DNA of 60,014 nt from Planctomycetaceae bacterium (GTDB lineage: Bacteria > Planctomycetota > Planctomycetia > Planctomycetales > Planctomycetaceae). Within the stretch, counting starts at the first letter, position 1; every line of letters starts with the position of its first letter. The DNA is taken from assembly GCA_028284885.1 (NCBI GenBank), contig JANQQW010000035.1, positions 1 through 60,014 of the forward strand, in the 5' to 3' direction. A program made the position numbers and the translations under genes. The notes beneath the pieces were generated by a model. It was given only the letters and a program-made list of their open reading frames with translations, was not told where the DNA came from and ran no database searches. Of this stretch, positions 39,276 through 47,648 are shown piece by piece.

Positions 39276-40235
39276 ATGCCGATGTCCCTTCGCGAGTACC
39301 TCGAGTTCGTCCACGACAAGGACGCGCTCTGGCCGAAGCCCCCCCCGGTCGACCCGCCGCGGGCGAAGCCGTCGCTCGCACCGCTCCCCGGCGTCCGGGC
39401 CGTGGTCTGGAACGTCTACGGCACGCTCGTCCGCATCGCCGACGGCGAGCTGCTCCACGAGCACCCGCAGCAGCTCCGCATGCAGGTGGCGCTCGAGAAG
39501 ACGGTCGAGGAGTTCAACATGTGGAACAGCATGTACCGCACGGAGGAGGCTCCGTGGGAGTACATGTTCCAGCGGTGGAAGAACGCGCTCGACGAGGCCC
39601 GCCTCGCCGGCACGGGGCGCCGGGGGGACCTGCCCGCGTTCGACTCGGCTCGACTGTGGCGAAAGCTCGTCGCCCAGCTCGAGAAGAAGGAGTACGAGTA
39701 CGACCGTTCGGAGTACGGCGACCCGGACGAGCTCTCGGAGAAGATCGCCTACTTCTTCCACGCGAAACTCCAGGGAGCCGAGGCCGCCCCGAACGCCCTG
39801 CGGACGCTCCAGAGCGTCGCCGACGCAGGACTGAAGCAGGGGGTCGTCGGCAGCACGCAGGTCTTCACGCTGGCGCAGCTGCAACGGCTGCTGGGCGAGC
39901 AGGGGACCGTCCCGCCACCGGGCGAGCTGTTCGAGCCGGGGCTGCTCGTGCAGTCGCACCAGGTGGGGGCCCGGCCGCCGTCGCCGACGTACTGGGAGGC
40001 GGTGCTCGAACGGGTCGCCGGGCTCGACCTGCAGCCCGGGGAGGTGCTGTTCGTCGGCAGCGACGTGCCGACCGACCTCGCGGCCGCCCGGAAGCACGGG
40101 CTGCGGACCGCGCTCTACGCGGGTGACAAGCTCGGGCTGCGGGGGAAGCTTGCGGATCTCAAGAACCCGGCGTCCAAGCCCGATCGGCTGCTGACGGACC
40201 TTGCACAGGTCCGCGAGATCCTCACAATCGCGTGA
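39276..40235 (+). CDS. HAD-superfamily protein lacking the nucleophile Asp
   Basis: This 319-residue protein has a HAD (haloacid dehalogenase-type) fold. Motif I reads AVVWNVYGTLV with Asn46 at the position of the nucleophilic Asp. Motif II is GVVGSTQVFTL, and motif IV is VLFVGSDVPTDLAAARKHGL, which keeps the acidic residues. A helical cap lies between (about residues 65-170). Because the nucleophile is replaced, phosphatase or dehalogenase activity is doubtful unless the Asn is deamidated. It may be a binding protein. It is 31 bases upstream of a FabZ-like gene. Confidence 0.82.
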   Translation: MPMSLREYLEFVHDKDALWPKPPPVDPPRAKPSLAPLPGVRAVVWNVYGTLVRIADGELLHEHPQQLRMQVALEKTVEEFNMWNSMYRTEEAPWEYMFQRWKNALDEARLAGTGRRGDLPAFDSARLWRKLVAQLEKKEYEYDRSEYGDPDELSEKIAYFFHAKLQGAEAAPNALRTLQSVADAGLKQGVVGSTQVFTLAQLQRLLGEQGTVPPPGELFEPGLLVQSHQVGARPPSPTYWEAVLERVAGLDLQPGEVLFVGSDVPTDLAAARKHGLRTALYAGDKLGLRGKLADLKNPASKPDRLLTDLAQVREILTIA

Positions 40236-40266
40236 CCTCTCGGCTCCGTCTCCTGAAGTTCCAACG

Positions 40267-40767
40267 ATGCCCGCACCGCCCCTGTACGACTTCGACTCGT
40301 TCGACGAGGACAACGTCCTCTTCGACCTGCACGCCATCCGGCAGATCAACCCGCAGCGGGACGCGATGGAGCAGCTGACCGCCATCCTCAAGGTCGACAC
40401 CGAGGCGGACGGCGTCATCGGCTACAAGGACGTCACTCCGAACGAGTTCTGGGTCGAGGGGCACTTCCCCGGCTTCCCGCTGATGCCGGGCGTCGTCCTC
40501 TGCGAGGCGGCCGCCCAACTGGCCGGCTTCTACGCCCGCAAGTACGACAAGCTCGGCGGGGAGTTCCTCGGCTTCGGCGGCATGAACGAGGTCCGCTTCC
40601 GGGCCCCCGTCTACCCCCCCTGCCGACTGCTGCTGATGGCCCGCATGACGAAGCTCCGCCCCGGCCGCCGCGCCGAGTTCGAGTTCCAGGGCTACGTCGA
40701 GAAGAAGATGGTCTTCAACGGCGTGATGATCGGCGTCCCCATCAACCGCGACCACGGCATGTCCTGA
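40267..40767 (+). CDS. FabZ-like hotdog-fold dehydratase
   Basis: This 166-residue protein has the FabZ/FabA hotdog pattern. WVEGHFPGFPLMPGVVLCEA contains the catalytic His in HFPG, and the Glu in CEAAAQLAGFY. The N-terminus carries an extra stretch before the domain (YDFDSFDEDNVLFDLHAIRQ). It would dehydrate a beta-hydroxyacyl-ACP in fatty acid or related lipid synthesis. No other fatty acid genes adjoin, so a specialised role is possible. The start MPAPPLYDF was chosen as the first ATG directly before the conserved part. A hairpin follows. Confidence 0.85.
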   Translation: MPAPPLYDFDSFDEDNVLFDLHAIRQINPQRDAMEQLTAILKVDTEADGVIGYKDVTPNEFWVEGHFPGFPLMPGVVLCEAAAQLAGFYARKYDKLGGEFLGFGGMNEVRFRAPVYPPCRLLLMARMTKLRPGRRAEFEFQGYVEKKMVFNGVMIGVPINRDHGMS

Positions 40768-40773
40768 GGCGAG

Positions 40774-40793
40774 CGGCCGGTGTCAGCCGGCCG
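40774..40793 (+). terminator. Terminator-like hairpin after FabZ-like gene
   Basis: A 7-bp G/C stem (CGGCCGG with CCGGCCG) encloses a 6-base loop, seven bases after the FabZ-like stop, and is followed by GTTTCGTT. A second simple hairpin, GGGGGG/CCCCCC, occurs at 40845-40862 before the symporter gene. Confidence 0.6.
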
Positions 40794-40893
40794 GTTTCGT
40801 TCGGACGACAGTTCGGGCGTGACTTCTCGGGACCGCGCGTCACCGGGGGGCTGACACCCCCCGCTCGCCAGCTCCGTTCCGCCGATCCGTTCC

Positions 40894-41892
40894 ATGGGCC
40901 GACTTGCCAAGAACTGGTTCCTGGTCGGGCTCGGCGTCGTCATCCCGGTCGGCCTCGTGCTGGGGACCAACGGGTGGCGTCCGGTCGAGGGGCTGGCTCC
41001 GCGGGTCGCGACGGCGGCCGTGCTGTTCCTGATGGCGTTCAGTCTCGACAGCCGGCATCTCCGAGACTCGTTGCTCGCACCGTTCCCGGTGTTGTGGGCG
41101 TCGCTCGTGAACTACGGGCTGATCCCGCTGCTGGCGTGGCCCGTCGCGAGCGTGCAGTTGTCCGAGGGGCTGGCGGTCGGACTCGTCGCGGCGGCGGCGG
41201 CTCCCTGCACGATGGCGGCCGCGTCGGTCTGGACGCGACGCGCCGGCGGGAACGACGCCATCTCGTTGATGGTCACCCTGCTGACGAACACGGTCTGCTT
41301 CGCCGTCGCCCCGTTCTGGATGTGGCTCGCGGCCGGCAGCGAGATCGAACTGAGTCTCGGTGAGTTCGTGCTGCGGCTGCTCGTCGTGGTGCTCGTGCCG
41401 ACGATTCTCGGCCAAGCCGTGCGGGCGATCCCGGTCGCCGCGGCGTTCGCGACCCGCCGGAAACGGTTCGTCAGCGATCTCGCCCAGGCCACGATTCTGG
41501 TCTTGGTTCTGAACGGTGCGGTGAATGCCGGGTTCGGAATCGCGTCGGAGCGGGGCGGCGGGTCGCCGGGTGTCGCCGCCGTCGCCGTGGTCCTCGTGTC
41601 GTGCGTGGGCATCCACCTGCTGGCGATGCTCGTCTCCGGTCTCGGCTCCCGGGCGTTCGGATTTCGTCGTGCGGACCTGCTCGCCACGCTGTTCGCCGGC
41701 AGCCAGAAGACGCTGCCGGTGGGCCTGCTGCTGGCGACCGAGGCGGACGTGCCGTTCGCCCTGTTCCCGATCCTGATCTACCACGCGTCCCAGCTGTTCC
41801 TTGACACGTTCGTCGCCGACTGGGCGAGGCAGCCCGAGACCGACGCGGCTTCAGCCGACGACGAGACCGGACAACCGGGCGAGCCGGGGTAG
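40894..41892 (+). CDS. Bile acid:sodium symporter family (SBF-like) transporter
   Basis: This 332-residue membrane protein has about nine to ten helices and the SBF/PF13593-like pattern. It contains ATAAVLFLMAFSLDSRHLRD, the Pro-rich helix AAAAAPCTMAAASVWTRRAG, and the second repeat FAGSQKTLPVGLLLATEAD. Such proteins carry organic anions such as bile acids, pantoate or arsenite-like solutes with sodium, but the substrate here is unknown. Its 3' end overlaps the convergent dgkA gene by 42 bases. The start places an N-terminal positively charged residue pair before helix 1. Confidence 0.82.
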   Translation: MGRLAKNWFLVGLGVVIPVGLVLGTNGWRPVEGLAPRVATAAVLFLMAFSLDSRHLRDSLLAPFPVLWASLVNYGLIPLLAWPVASVQLSEGLAVGLVAAAAAPCTMAAASVWTRRAGGNDAISLMVTLLTNTVCFAVAPFWMWLAAGSEIELSLGEFVLRLLVVVLVPTILGQAVRAIPVAAAFATRRKRFVSDLAQATILVLVLNGAVNAGFGIASERGGGSPGVAAVAVVLVSCVGIHLLAMLVSGLGSRAFGFRRADLLATLFAGSQKTLPVGLLLATEADVPFALFPILIYHASQLFLDTFVADWARQPETDAASADDETGQPGEPG

Positions 41893-42255
41893 GAACACGA
41901 TCAGCCCGACGACGACGGCCGCGATCGCACCGCAGAGGACCGTCGCGGCAGCCGTGTCCTTCGCGACCTTCGCCCGCTCGTGCCAGTCCGGCGAGAGCAG
42001 GTCGACGAGCGCCTCGACCGCCGTGTTGAAGCACTCGGCCGCGAACACCAGTCCGATTACGACCACCAGCACCAGCCATTCGGCCCGCGAGAGCGCCACG
42101 TTGGTCCGCTGGAACGCGAGCCCGACCGCGACGACCGCGAGACCCACGACGAGGTGGACACGGGCGTTCCGCTGCGTCCGGAGAACGTACCCCAGCCCGG
42201 CGAAGGCGTCGCGGAAACTGGCCCACAGGGAACGGGGACGCACGGCTGGTCGCAT
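41851..42255 (-). CDS. dgkA: Diacylglycerol kinase (DgkA family)
   Basis: This 134-residue membrane protein matches prokaryotic diacylglycerol/undecaprenol kinase. It has three helices and the signature AAECFNTAVEALVDLL followed by ERAKVAKDTAAATVL. The N-terminal amphipathic segment SFRDAFAGLGYVLRTQRNAR also fits. It recycles diacylglycerol or phosphorylates undecaprenol at the inner membrane. It lies 22 bases downstream of a metallophosphoesterase gene on the same strand. Its end overlaps the convergent symporter gene. Confidence 0.92.
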   Translation of the reverse strand: MRPAVRPRSLWASFRDAFAGLGYVLRTQRNARVHLVVGLAVVAVGLAFQRTNVALSRAEWLVLVVVIGLVFAAECFNTAVEALVDLLSPDWHERAKVAKDTAAATVLCGAIAAVVVGLIVFLPRLARLSGLVVG

Positions 42256-42277
42256 CCGGCGAGGGAAATCGACGAAG

Positions 42278-43507
42278 TCAGGGTTCCATCATCGAAGGGG
42301 CGGCGTGGGATGCAACCGCCGCGGTCGCCGCGTGCTCCTCCTCGATCGCAGCCGACCGGAGAACCAGCTTGGCGATCTCCGGGCGGCAGTTCAGTCGCAA
42401 CGGGTGCTGGCCGGAGAGGCCCCGCGAGACGACGAGCGTCGTCGGCGGCCGGTCGAACGCCCCGGCCGCGTACCGGCAGCCGAAGCGGCTGGGACTGTAG
42501 ACCGGCCCGAACACCGGGAGCACGACCTGCCCGCCGTGGTTGTGGCCGCTCAGCATCAGGTCGACGCGTTGCCGACGGGCCCAGCCGAGGTTGTCCGGCG
42601 TGTGGCTGAGCAGCAGCCGGAACGTCGCGTTCGGCACGTCGTCGAAGTTCGGGGCGTCGCCCATCCATGGTCGCTCGTCGCCGCCGACGCCGATCGTCTC
42701 GCCCGCGTGCGAGAGCGGAACGGCTCGACCGGCGACGTCGGTCCAGCCGACGTCGGTCATGGCGTCCCGGATCGGCCCCGGTTGGTCGTACCGCCAGTCG
42801 TGGTTCCCGAGGATGAAGTACCGCCCGAGCGGTGCGGACAACGTGCCGAGCGTCGCCGGGATCCAGTCGAGCAGCCGGTTGTCGTCGACGACGTCCCCGG
42901 TGACCACGGCGACGTCCGCCTCGAGTTCACGGCTGGCGGCCATCACCTCGTCGAAGAACGCCCGTTCGAGCGTGCCGATGTAGTGCAGGTCCGAGAGGTG
43001 CAGGATCGAGAGACCGTCGAGCGCCGCCGGAAGCCCCGGCAGCCGGAAGGTCCGCTCGACGACGTCGAACTGGAACGCCTGGTTGCCGGGGACGTTCGCC
43101 AGCCAGCGGTACGGGCCGTCGGCGAGCGGCTTCCGCCCCAACCGGGTCTCGACGTCGACGACGTTCGACTCGTACGCGGTCTGCACCGACGGGGCGGACC
43201 GCGTCCACCACAGGACCGACGAGACCGCGAGCCCGGCCGCGCCGAGCCAGCAGACGCCGAGGAGGACCCACCCGAACGTCGGCAGGTCGGTCCAGGAACC
43301 TCCGAGCAGCAGTCGCGGCCCGCTGAGTCCGGGCCACCAGAGGAGGACCAGCGGGAACAGCAGGATCAGCACGTCGTGGACGTGCCGCGTCCCCTTGAGG
43401 ACGGACTCGCGCAGCCGTCGTGCGTGGAGGCGGTTGATCGCCTCGACCACGATCTTCGTGTGCCCCGCCACGGCGAGGAACAGCAGCAGGGCGTTGACGG
43501 CGGTCAC
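42278..43507 (-). CDS. Membrane metallophosphoesterase
   Basis: This calcineurin-like phosphoesterase (409 residues) has about four N-terminal hydrophobic helices and a soluble domain at about 150-395. All motifs are intact: ILHLSDLHYIG (DxH), VVTGDVVDDN (GDxxD), FILGNHDWRYD (GNHD), LLLSHTPD and LMLSGHNHGGQV (GHxH). The YkuE/LpxH-like context suggests lipid or nucleotide phosphates as substrates, which is inference. The start is uncertain: I chose GTG at 43507, just before the first helix, while in-frame ATGs at 43579 and 43612 would add low-complexity residues. It is probably in an operon with dgkA. Confidence 0.88.
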   Translation of the reverse strand: MTAVNALLLFLAVAGHTKIVVEAINRLHARRLRESVLKGTRHVHDVLILLFPLVLLWWPGLSGPRLLLGGSWTDLPTFGWVLLGVCWLGAAGLAVSSVLWWTRSAPSVQTAYESNVVDVETRLGRKPLADGPYRWLANVPGNQAFQFDVVERTFRLPGLPAALDGLSILHLSDLHYIGTLERAFFDEVMAASRELEADVAVVTGDVVDDNRLLDWIPATLGTLSAPLGRYFILGNHDWRYDQPGPIRDAMTDVGWTDVAGRAVPLSHAGETIGVGGDERPWMGDAPNFDDVPNATFRLLLSHTPDNLGWARRQRVDLMLSGHNHGGQVVLPVFGPVYSPSRFGCRYAAGAFDRPPTTLVVSRGLSGQHPLRLNCRPEIAKLVLRSAAIEEEHAATAAVASHAAPSMMEP

Positions 43508-43685
43508 GGGGAATGCGGCGTTCGGTGGCGGGTGGAGCGGCGCGGCCGAATCGTATCGAAGACTCGGCCGTCCCGACATAGGGGAACCGGTGGAACCGCC
43601 GCGTGGTGGCAAGACTCCCCGATCGCACTACCATGCCCCCGACGTCGGTTGACGCCGCGACACTCCGCATCGCTCCCGGGACGCC

Positions 43686-45503
43686 ATGGGCTACAAGTCA
43701 CTTCGCGAATGCGTGCTCGATCTGGAACGTACCGGGCATCTCGTGCGGATTCCCGTGGAGATCGACCCACATCTCGAGGCGGCGGAGGTGCACCGGCGTG
43801 TCTACGCGGCCGGCGGTCCCGCGTTGTTGTTCGAGCGTGTGAAGGGCTGCACGTTCCCGATGGTCTCGAACCTGTTCGGGACGATGGACCGGACGCGGTT
43901 CCTGTTTCGCGACGGGCTGGAGGCCGTCCGCCGGCTCGTCGAGCTGAAGGTCGACCCGACGGCCGCGCTGAAGGCGCCGTTCGGCACGCTGGGCCTGACG
44001 CCCACGCTCTTGAAGATGCTGCCCAAGCGCGTCTCGCGTGGGCCGGTTCTGGCGAACGAGACGAAGCTGACGTCGCTGCCGCAGCTGCAGTGCTGGCCGG
44101 ACGACGGCGGCCCGTTCGTCACGCTGCCGCTCGTCTACAGCGAGGATCCCGACCGGCCGGGACCGATGAAGTCGAACCTGGGCATGTACCGGGTGCAACT
44201 CGGCGGGAACGAGTACGAGCCGGACGGCGAGGTCGGGCTGCACTACCAGATCCACCGCAGCATCGGCGTGCACCACGCGGCGGCCATTCGGCGGGGCGAG
44301 CCGTTCAAGGTGAACGTGATCGTCGGCGGCACCCCGGCGATGATCCTCTCGGCCGTGATGCCGCTCCCCGAGGGCCTGTCCGAACTGACGTTCGCGGGAG
44401 CACTCGGCCAGCGGCGGATTCGCATGGTCCGGCAGGCGAACGGTCCGTCGGTCTACGCGGACGCCGACTTCGTGATCAGCGGGACGGTCGCTCCGGAGAC
44501 CAAGCCGGAGGGGCCGTTCGGCGACCACCTCGGGTACTACAGCCTCGCCCACGACTTCCCCGTGCTGCGCGTGGAGAAGGTGTACCACCGCGACGGGGCG
44601 ATTTGGCCGTTCACGGTCGTCGGTCGGCCCCCGCAGGAGGACACGTCGTTCGGCGAGATCATTCACGAGATCACCGGCCCCGCGATCCCGGCGGAGATCC
44701 CGGGCGTGCACGCGGTCCACGCGGTCGACGCGGCGGGCGTGCACCCGTTGCTGTTGGCGGTCGGCAGCGAACGGTACGTCCCGTACGCCGAGCGACGCCG
44801 ACCGCAGGAACTCCTGACCCAGGCGAACGCGATCCTCGGGCAGGGGCAGTTGTCGCTGGCGAAGTACCTGTTCGTCGTCGCCAAGGAGGACGATCCCGAC
44901 CTCGACATCCACGACATCGAGGCGTACCTCCGGCACGTGTTCGAGCGGGTGGACTGGGAGAACGACCTCCACTTCCAGACGCGAACGACGATCGACACGC
45001 TCGACTACACCGGCCACGGCTTCAACGAGGGCTCGAAGCTCGTCGTCGCCGCCGCGGGGCCGAGGCGGCGGGAACTCGCGACCGAGGTGCCGGGCGACCT
45101 GCCGCTGCCGAAGGAGATCGACGCTGCCCGGATGGTGATGCCGGGCGTCCTCGCGATCAGCGGGCCGACGTACGGCACGGAGCCGGCGGCCGCACGTCGC
45201 GTGGCGGACTCACTCGAACCGGTCGACGGCCTTCCGTTGATCGTGCTCGTCGACGACGCCGAGTTCACGGCTCGGTCGCTCGACAACTTCCTGTGGGTGA
45301 CGTTCACCCGGTCGAACCCGGCCGCCGACGTCGAGGGGGTCGGGGCGTTCGTCGAGCAGAAGCACTGGGGCTGCCGCGGGTCGCTGGTCGTCGATGCCCG
45401 GATCAAACCGCGGCATGCTCCGCCGCTGGTGGAGGATCCGGCCGTCACGCGCCGGGTGGACGAGTTGTTCGCCCGCGGCGGACCGCTGCACGGAATCGTG
45501 TGA
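43686..45503 (+). CDS. UbiD family decarboxylase
   Basis: This 605-residue protein belongs to the UbiD family of prenylated-FMN decarboxylases (menaquinone/ubiquinone-type or aromatic acid decarboxylases). Typical segments are SLRECVLDLERTGHLVRI, SNLGMYRVQLGG, HRSIGVHHAAAIRRGEPF, PEGPFGDHLGYYSLAHDFPV and, at the end, DARIKPRHAPPLVEDPAV. The Glu-Arg-Glu active-site region lies in the GPFGDH part. No UbiX gene is in the window. The start is an ATG, with upstream sequence carrying no conserved residues. The likely reaction is decarboxylation in quinone synthesis, unconfirmed. Confidence 0.9.
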   Translation: MGYKSLRECVLDLERTGHLVRIPVEIDPHLEAAEVHRRVYAAGGPALLFERVKGCTFPMVSNLFGTMDRTRFLFRDGLEAVRRLVELKVDPTAALKAPFGTLGLTPTLLKMLPKRVSRGPVLANETKLTSLPQLQCWPDDGGPFVTLPLVYSEDPDRPGPMKSNLGMYRVQLGGNEYEPDGEVGLHYQIHRSIGVHHAAAIRRGEPFKVNVIVGGTPAMILSAVMPLPEGLSELTFAGALGQRRIRMVRQANGPSVYADADFVISGTVAPETKPEGPFGDHLGYYSLAHDFPVLRVEKVYHRDGAIWPFTVVGRPPQEDTSFGEIIHEITGPAIPAEIPGVHAVHAVDAAGVHPLLLAVGSERYVPYAERRRPQELLTQANAILGQGQLSLAKYLFVVAKEDDPDLDIHDIEAYLRHVFERVDWENDLHFQTRTTIDTLDYTGHGFNEGSKLVVAAAGPRRRELATEVPGDLPLPKEIDAARMVMPGVLAISGPTYGTEPAAARRVADSLEPVDGLPLIVLVDDAEFTARSLDNFLWVTFTRSNPAADVEGVGAFVEQKHWGCRGSLVVDARIKPRHAPPLVEDPAVTRRVDELFARGGPLHGIV

Positions 45504-45506
45504 CGG

Positions 45507-45959
45507 TCAGTCGGACCTGCGTTGACTCGTCGGCACCTCCTCGAGTCGCCCGGTCTCCGGGTTCAACTCGAGCACCTTCGGCCGGACCGGCGTCGACTCC
45601 CGCTGCGGCGTGACGACGACGGGGGCGGGCGGCGGGGTCGGAGGCCGCCAGACGAGTGGCGTCTGGCCGGCGTACGGATCGACGTAGACGTTCCCAGGAA
45701 CGACGCCGACCGTGTTGACCCACCCTCGGTTCAGCCACGGTTGCCACCCGGGGTAGGGCAACGCCGTGCCGAGGCCGGGCCGGTGAATCGGCTGCACCGG
45801 TCGAACTGGGCCGAGCCAGCCGTTGGGCGACGGCGAACTCAGGTGTGGCGGGATGCCGGGCCCCGGCTTCACGAACCCGCGACGCAGTTGCGCCGAGGCG
45901 GGAGCCACGACGGAGAGAACGAGAATGGCAGCGACGAGACGACTCACGGCGGTCTCCAT
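45507..45959 (-). CDS. Secreted proline-rich hypothetical protein
   Basis: This 150-residue protein has a signal peptide (1-24, AAILVLSVVAPASAQ) and a mature part rich in Pro, Gly and Trp (PYPGWQPWLNRGW, RPPTPPPAPVVV). It resembles the many short low-complexity envelope proteins of planctomycetes and has no recognisable domain. The start METAVSRLVAA was chosen as the first Met before the hydrophobic core. It converges on the UbiD gene with three bases between stops. Its function is unknown. Confidence 0.6.
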   Translation of the reverse strand: METAVSRLVAAILVLSVVAPASAQLRRGFVKPGPGIPPHLSSPSPNGWLGPVRPVQPIHRPGLGTALPYPGWQPWLNRGWVNTVGVVPGNVYVDPYAGQTPLVWRPPTPPPAPVVVTPQRESTPVRPKVLELNPETGRLEEVPTSQRRSD

Positions 45960-46022
45960 CTCGAGGATGTCGTACGGCCCGAAGTCGAGTGTGCCGCGAC
46001 CGTCCTCGACGTGCAAGAAGCA

Positions 46023-46970
46023 TCAAGTGGAAACGGCCCACGGAAGCGGATCGCCGGCGAGTCCGGCCCGCAGGTTCTCGACCGTCATCTCCATCATGCG
46101 ACGACGCGTGCGGTCGGAGGCACTGCCGAGGTGCGGCGCGACGACGACGTTCTCCAGCGACAGCAGCGGGTGGTCGCGGGGCAGCGGCTCCGGCTCGGTG
46201 ACGTCGAGCCCCGCTCCGGCGATCCGGTTCTCGCGAAGGGCGTCGGTCAAGGCGGCCGTGTCGACGACCGCCCCCCGCGCGGTGTTGACGAGAACGGCGT
46301 CCGGCCGCATCCGTGCAAGCTCTGCTGCGCCGATCAACCCGGTCGTCTCCGGCGTGAGGGGGCAGTTCAGCACGACGTACTCGGACCGTTCGAGCAGTTC
46401 GTCGAAGGAGACGTAGCGGACGCCGAGCTCGCGTTCCGCGTCTTCGTCCCGGTTTCGGTTGTGGTAGACGATCTCCATGTCGAATGCGGCGGCCCGCTTG
46501 GCGACCTGTCGTCCGATGCGGCCCATGCCGACGATGCCCAACCGGGCCCCGGTCACCTCGCGACCGATCAGGATCGACGGGTCGAAGACGGTGAACTCCG
46601 GACCGCGGGCGAAGCGGTCGCCACGGACGACGTTGCGGGCGGTCGCGAGCAGCAGGGCGATCGTCATGTCGGCGGTCGAGGCGTCGAGGCAGCCGGGCGT
46701 GTTGCCCACCGGAATGCCGCGGCTCGCCGCGTCGGCGAGAACGACGTGGTCGACGCCCACCCCGTGGTTGCTGATCACCTTCAGCGCGGGTAGCCGGTCG
46801 AGCAACTCGCCGTCGACGCGGGGATGCCCGTAGGCGACGAGCCCGGTGATCCGTTCCCGTTCGGCGGCCGGGGCGTTCGTGGTGGTTTCCCACGGCAGGA
46901 CCTCGAACTCGTCTCCCAGCATCTCGCGGAGCGGTGCCGGGAGGTTGTCACCCAGAATCGTGTGCGGCAT
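46023..46970 (-). CDS. D-2-hydroxyacid dehydrogenase
   Basis: This 315-residue NAD(P)-dependent dehydrogenase belongs to the D-isomer 2-hydroxyacid family (glyoxylate reductase/phosphoglycerate dehydrogenase-like). The nucleotide fold is clear: LGIVGMGRIGRQVAKRAAAF. The catalytic triad can be placed in NTARGAVVDTAAL (Arg), LDVTEPEPLP (Glu) and VVAPHLGSASDRTR (His). It lacks the ACT regulatory domain of SerA. The substrate might be glyoxylate, hydroxypyruvate or a related 2-oxo acid. It is divergent from the LURP-one-like gene. Confidence 0.92.
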   Translation of the reverse strand: MPHTILGDNLPAPLREMLGDEFEVLPWETTTNAPAAERERITGLVAYGHPRVDGELLDRLPALKVISNHGVGVDHVVLADAASRGIPVGNTPGCLDASTADMTIALLLATARNVVRGDRFARGPEFTVFDPSILIGREVTGARLGIVGMGRIGRQVAKRAAAFDMEIVYHNRNRDEDAERELGVRYVSFDELLERSEYVVLNCPLTPETTGLIGAAELARMRPDAVLVNTARGAVVDTAALTDALRENRIAGAGLDVTEPEPLPRDHPLLSLENVVVAPHLGSASDRTRRRMMEMTVENLRAGLAGDPLPWAVST

Positions 46971-47072
46971 CGGGCGAATCCGTCATTCGTGGAGCGTGAC
47001 GCTGGAACCAACCTCGCCAAGCCGTATGCTGGGCGTCAACCCGTCCAGGCAAATCCCAGTCGCGAGTCCGAC

Positions 47073-47636
47073 ATGTCCGAGAGCAAGCAGTTCACGATCC
47101 GCCGGAACCTGTTCACGTTCCTCGGTGCGAAGTTCCAGATCTTCGACGCGAACGGGGACTTCGTCGCCGTCAGCAAGCAGAAGGCGTTCAAGCTGAAGGA
47201 GGACATCCGCCTCTACCGCGACGAGGAGATGAAGCAGGAGCTGCTCACGATCAAGGCCCGGTCGATCATCGACTTCTCGGCCGCGTACGACGTCTTCAAG
47301 TCGGCCGGCGGCGAGAAGATCGGGGCGCTCAAGCGGGAGGGCTTCAAGTCGATGCTCCGCGACGAGTGGGTCGTCATGGATCCCGAGGACAACGAGATCG
47401 GCCGGCTGAAGGAGGACAGCATGGGCATGGCCTTGCTCCGCCGGTTCCTGCCGATCATCCCGCAGAAGTTCTCTCTCAGCGACAACAGCGGGGCGGAACT
47501 CGCCACGTTCCAGACGCACTTCAACCCGTTCGTCCACAAGATGACGCTCACCGTGAGCCCCGGCGGCGGCATGTCGAACCACCTCGTGATGGCGACCGGC
47601 CTGCTGCTGATGGCGATCGAGGGGCGGCAGAAGTAG
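47073..47636 (+). CDS. LURP-one/scramblase-like family protein
   Basis: This 187-residue protein matches the LURP-one-related (Tubby-like/scramblase-like) fold: RRNLFTFLGAKFQIFDANGD opens a curved beta barrel and repeated strand motifs follow (EEMKQELLTIKARSIIDFSA, DEWVVMDPEDNEIGRLKED, KFSLSDNSGAELATFQTHF). The C-terminal hydrophobic helix (HLVMATGLLLMAIEG) fills the barrel in this fold. Bacterial members are uncharacterised and possibly membrane-associated. The start MSESKQF begins directly at the domain. It is 12 bases upstream of a methyltransferase gene. Confidence 0.8.
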   Translation: MSESKQFTIRRNLFTFLGAKFQIFDANGDFVAVSKQKAFKLKEDIRLYRDEEMKQELLTIKARSIIDFSAAYDVFKSAGGEKIGALKREGFKSMLRDEWVVMDPEDNEIGRLKEDSMGMALLRRFLPIIPQKFSLSDNSGAELATFQTHFNPFVHKMTLTVSPGGGMSNHLVMATGLLLMAIEGRQK

Positions 47637-47648
47637 GCCGCGCTCCGA

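Noticed and set aside
40845-40862. GGGGGG/CCCCCC hairpin before the symporter gene
   Set aside because: Simple G and C runs are expected in this composition. It was not annotated as a separate terminator because a better hairpin lies 70 bases upstream.
41801-45613. Open plus-strand frame of 1270 codons across dgkA, phosphoesterase and UbiD
   Set aside because: It crosses three recognised genes on both strands and has no domain of its own.
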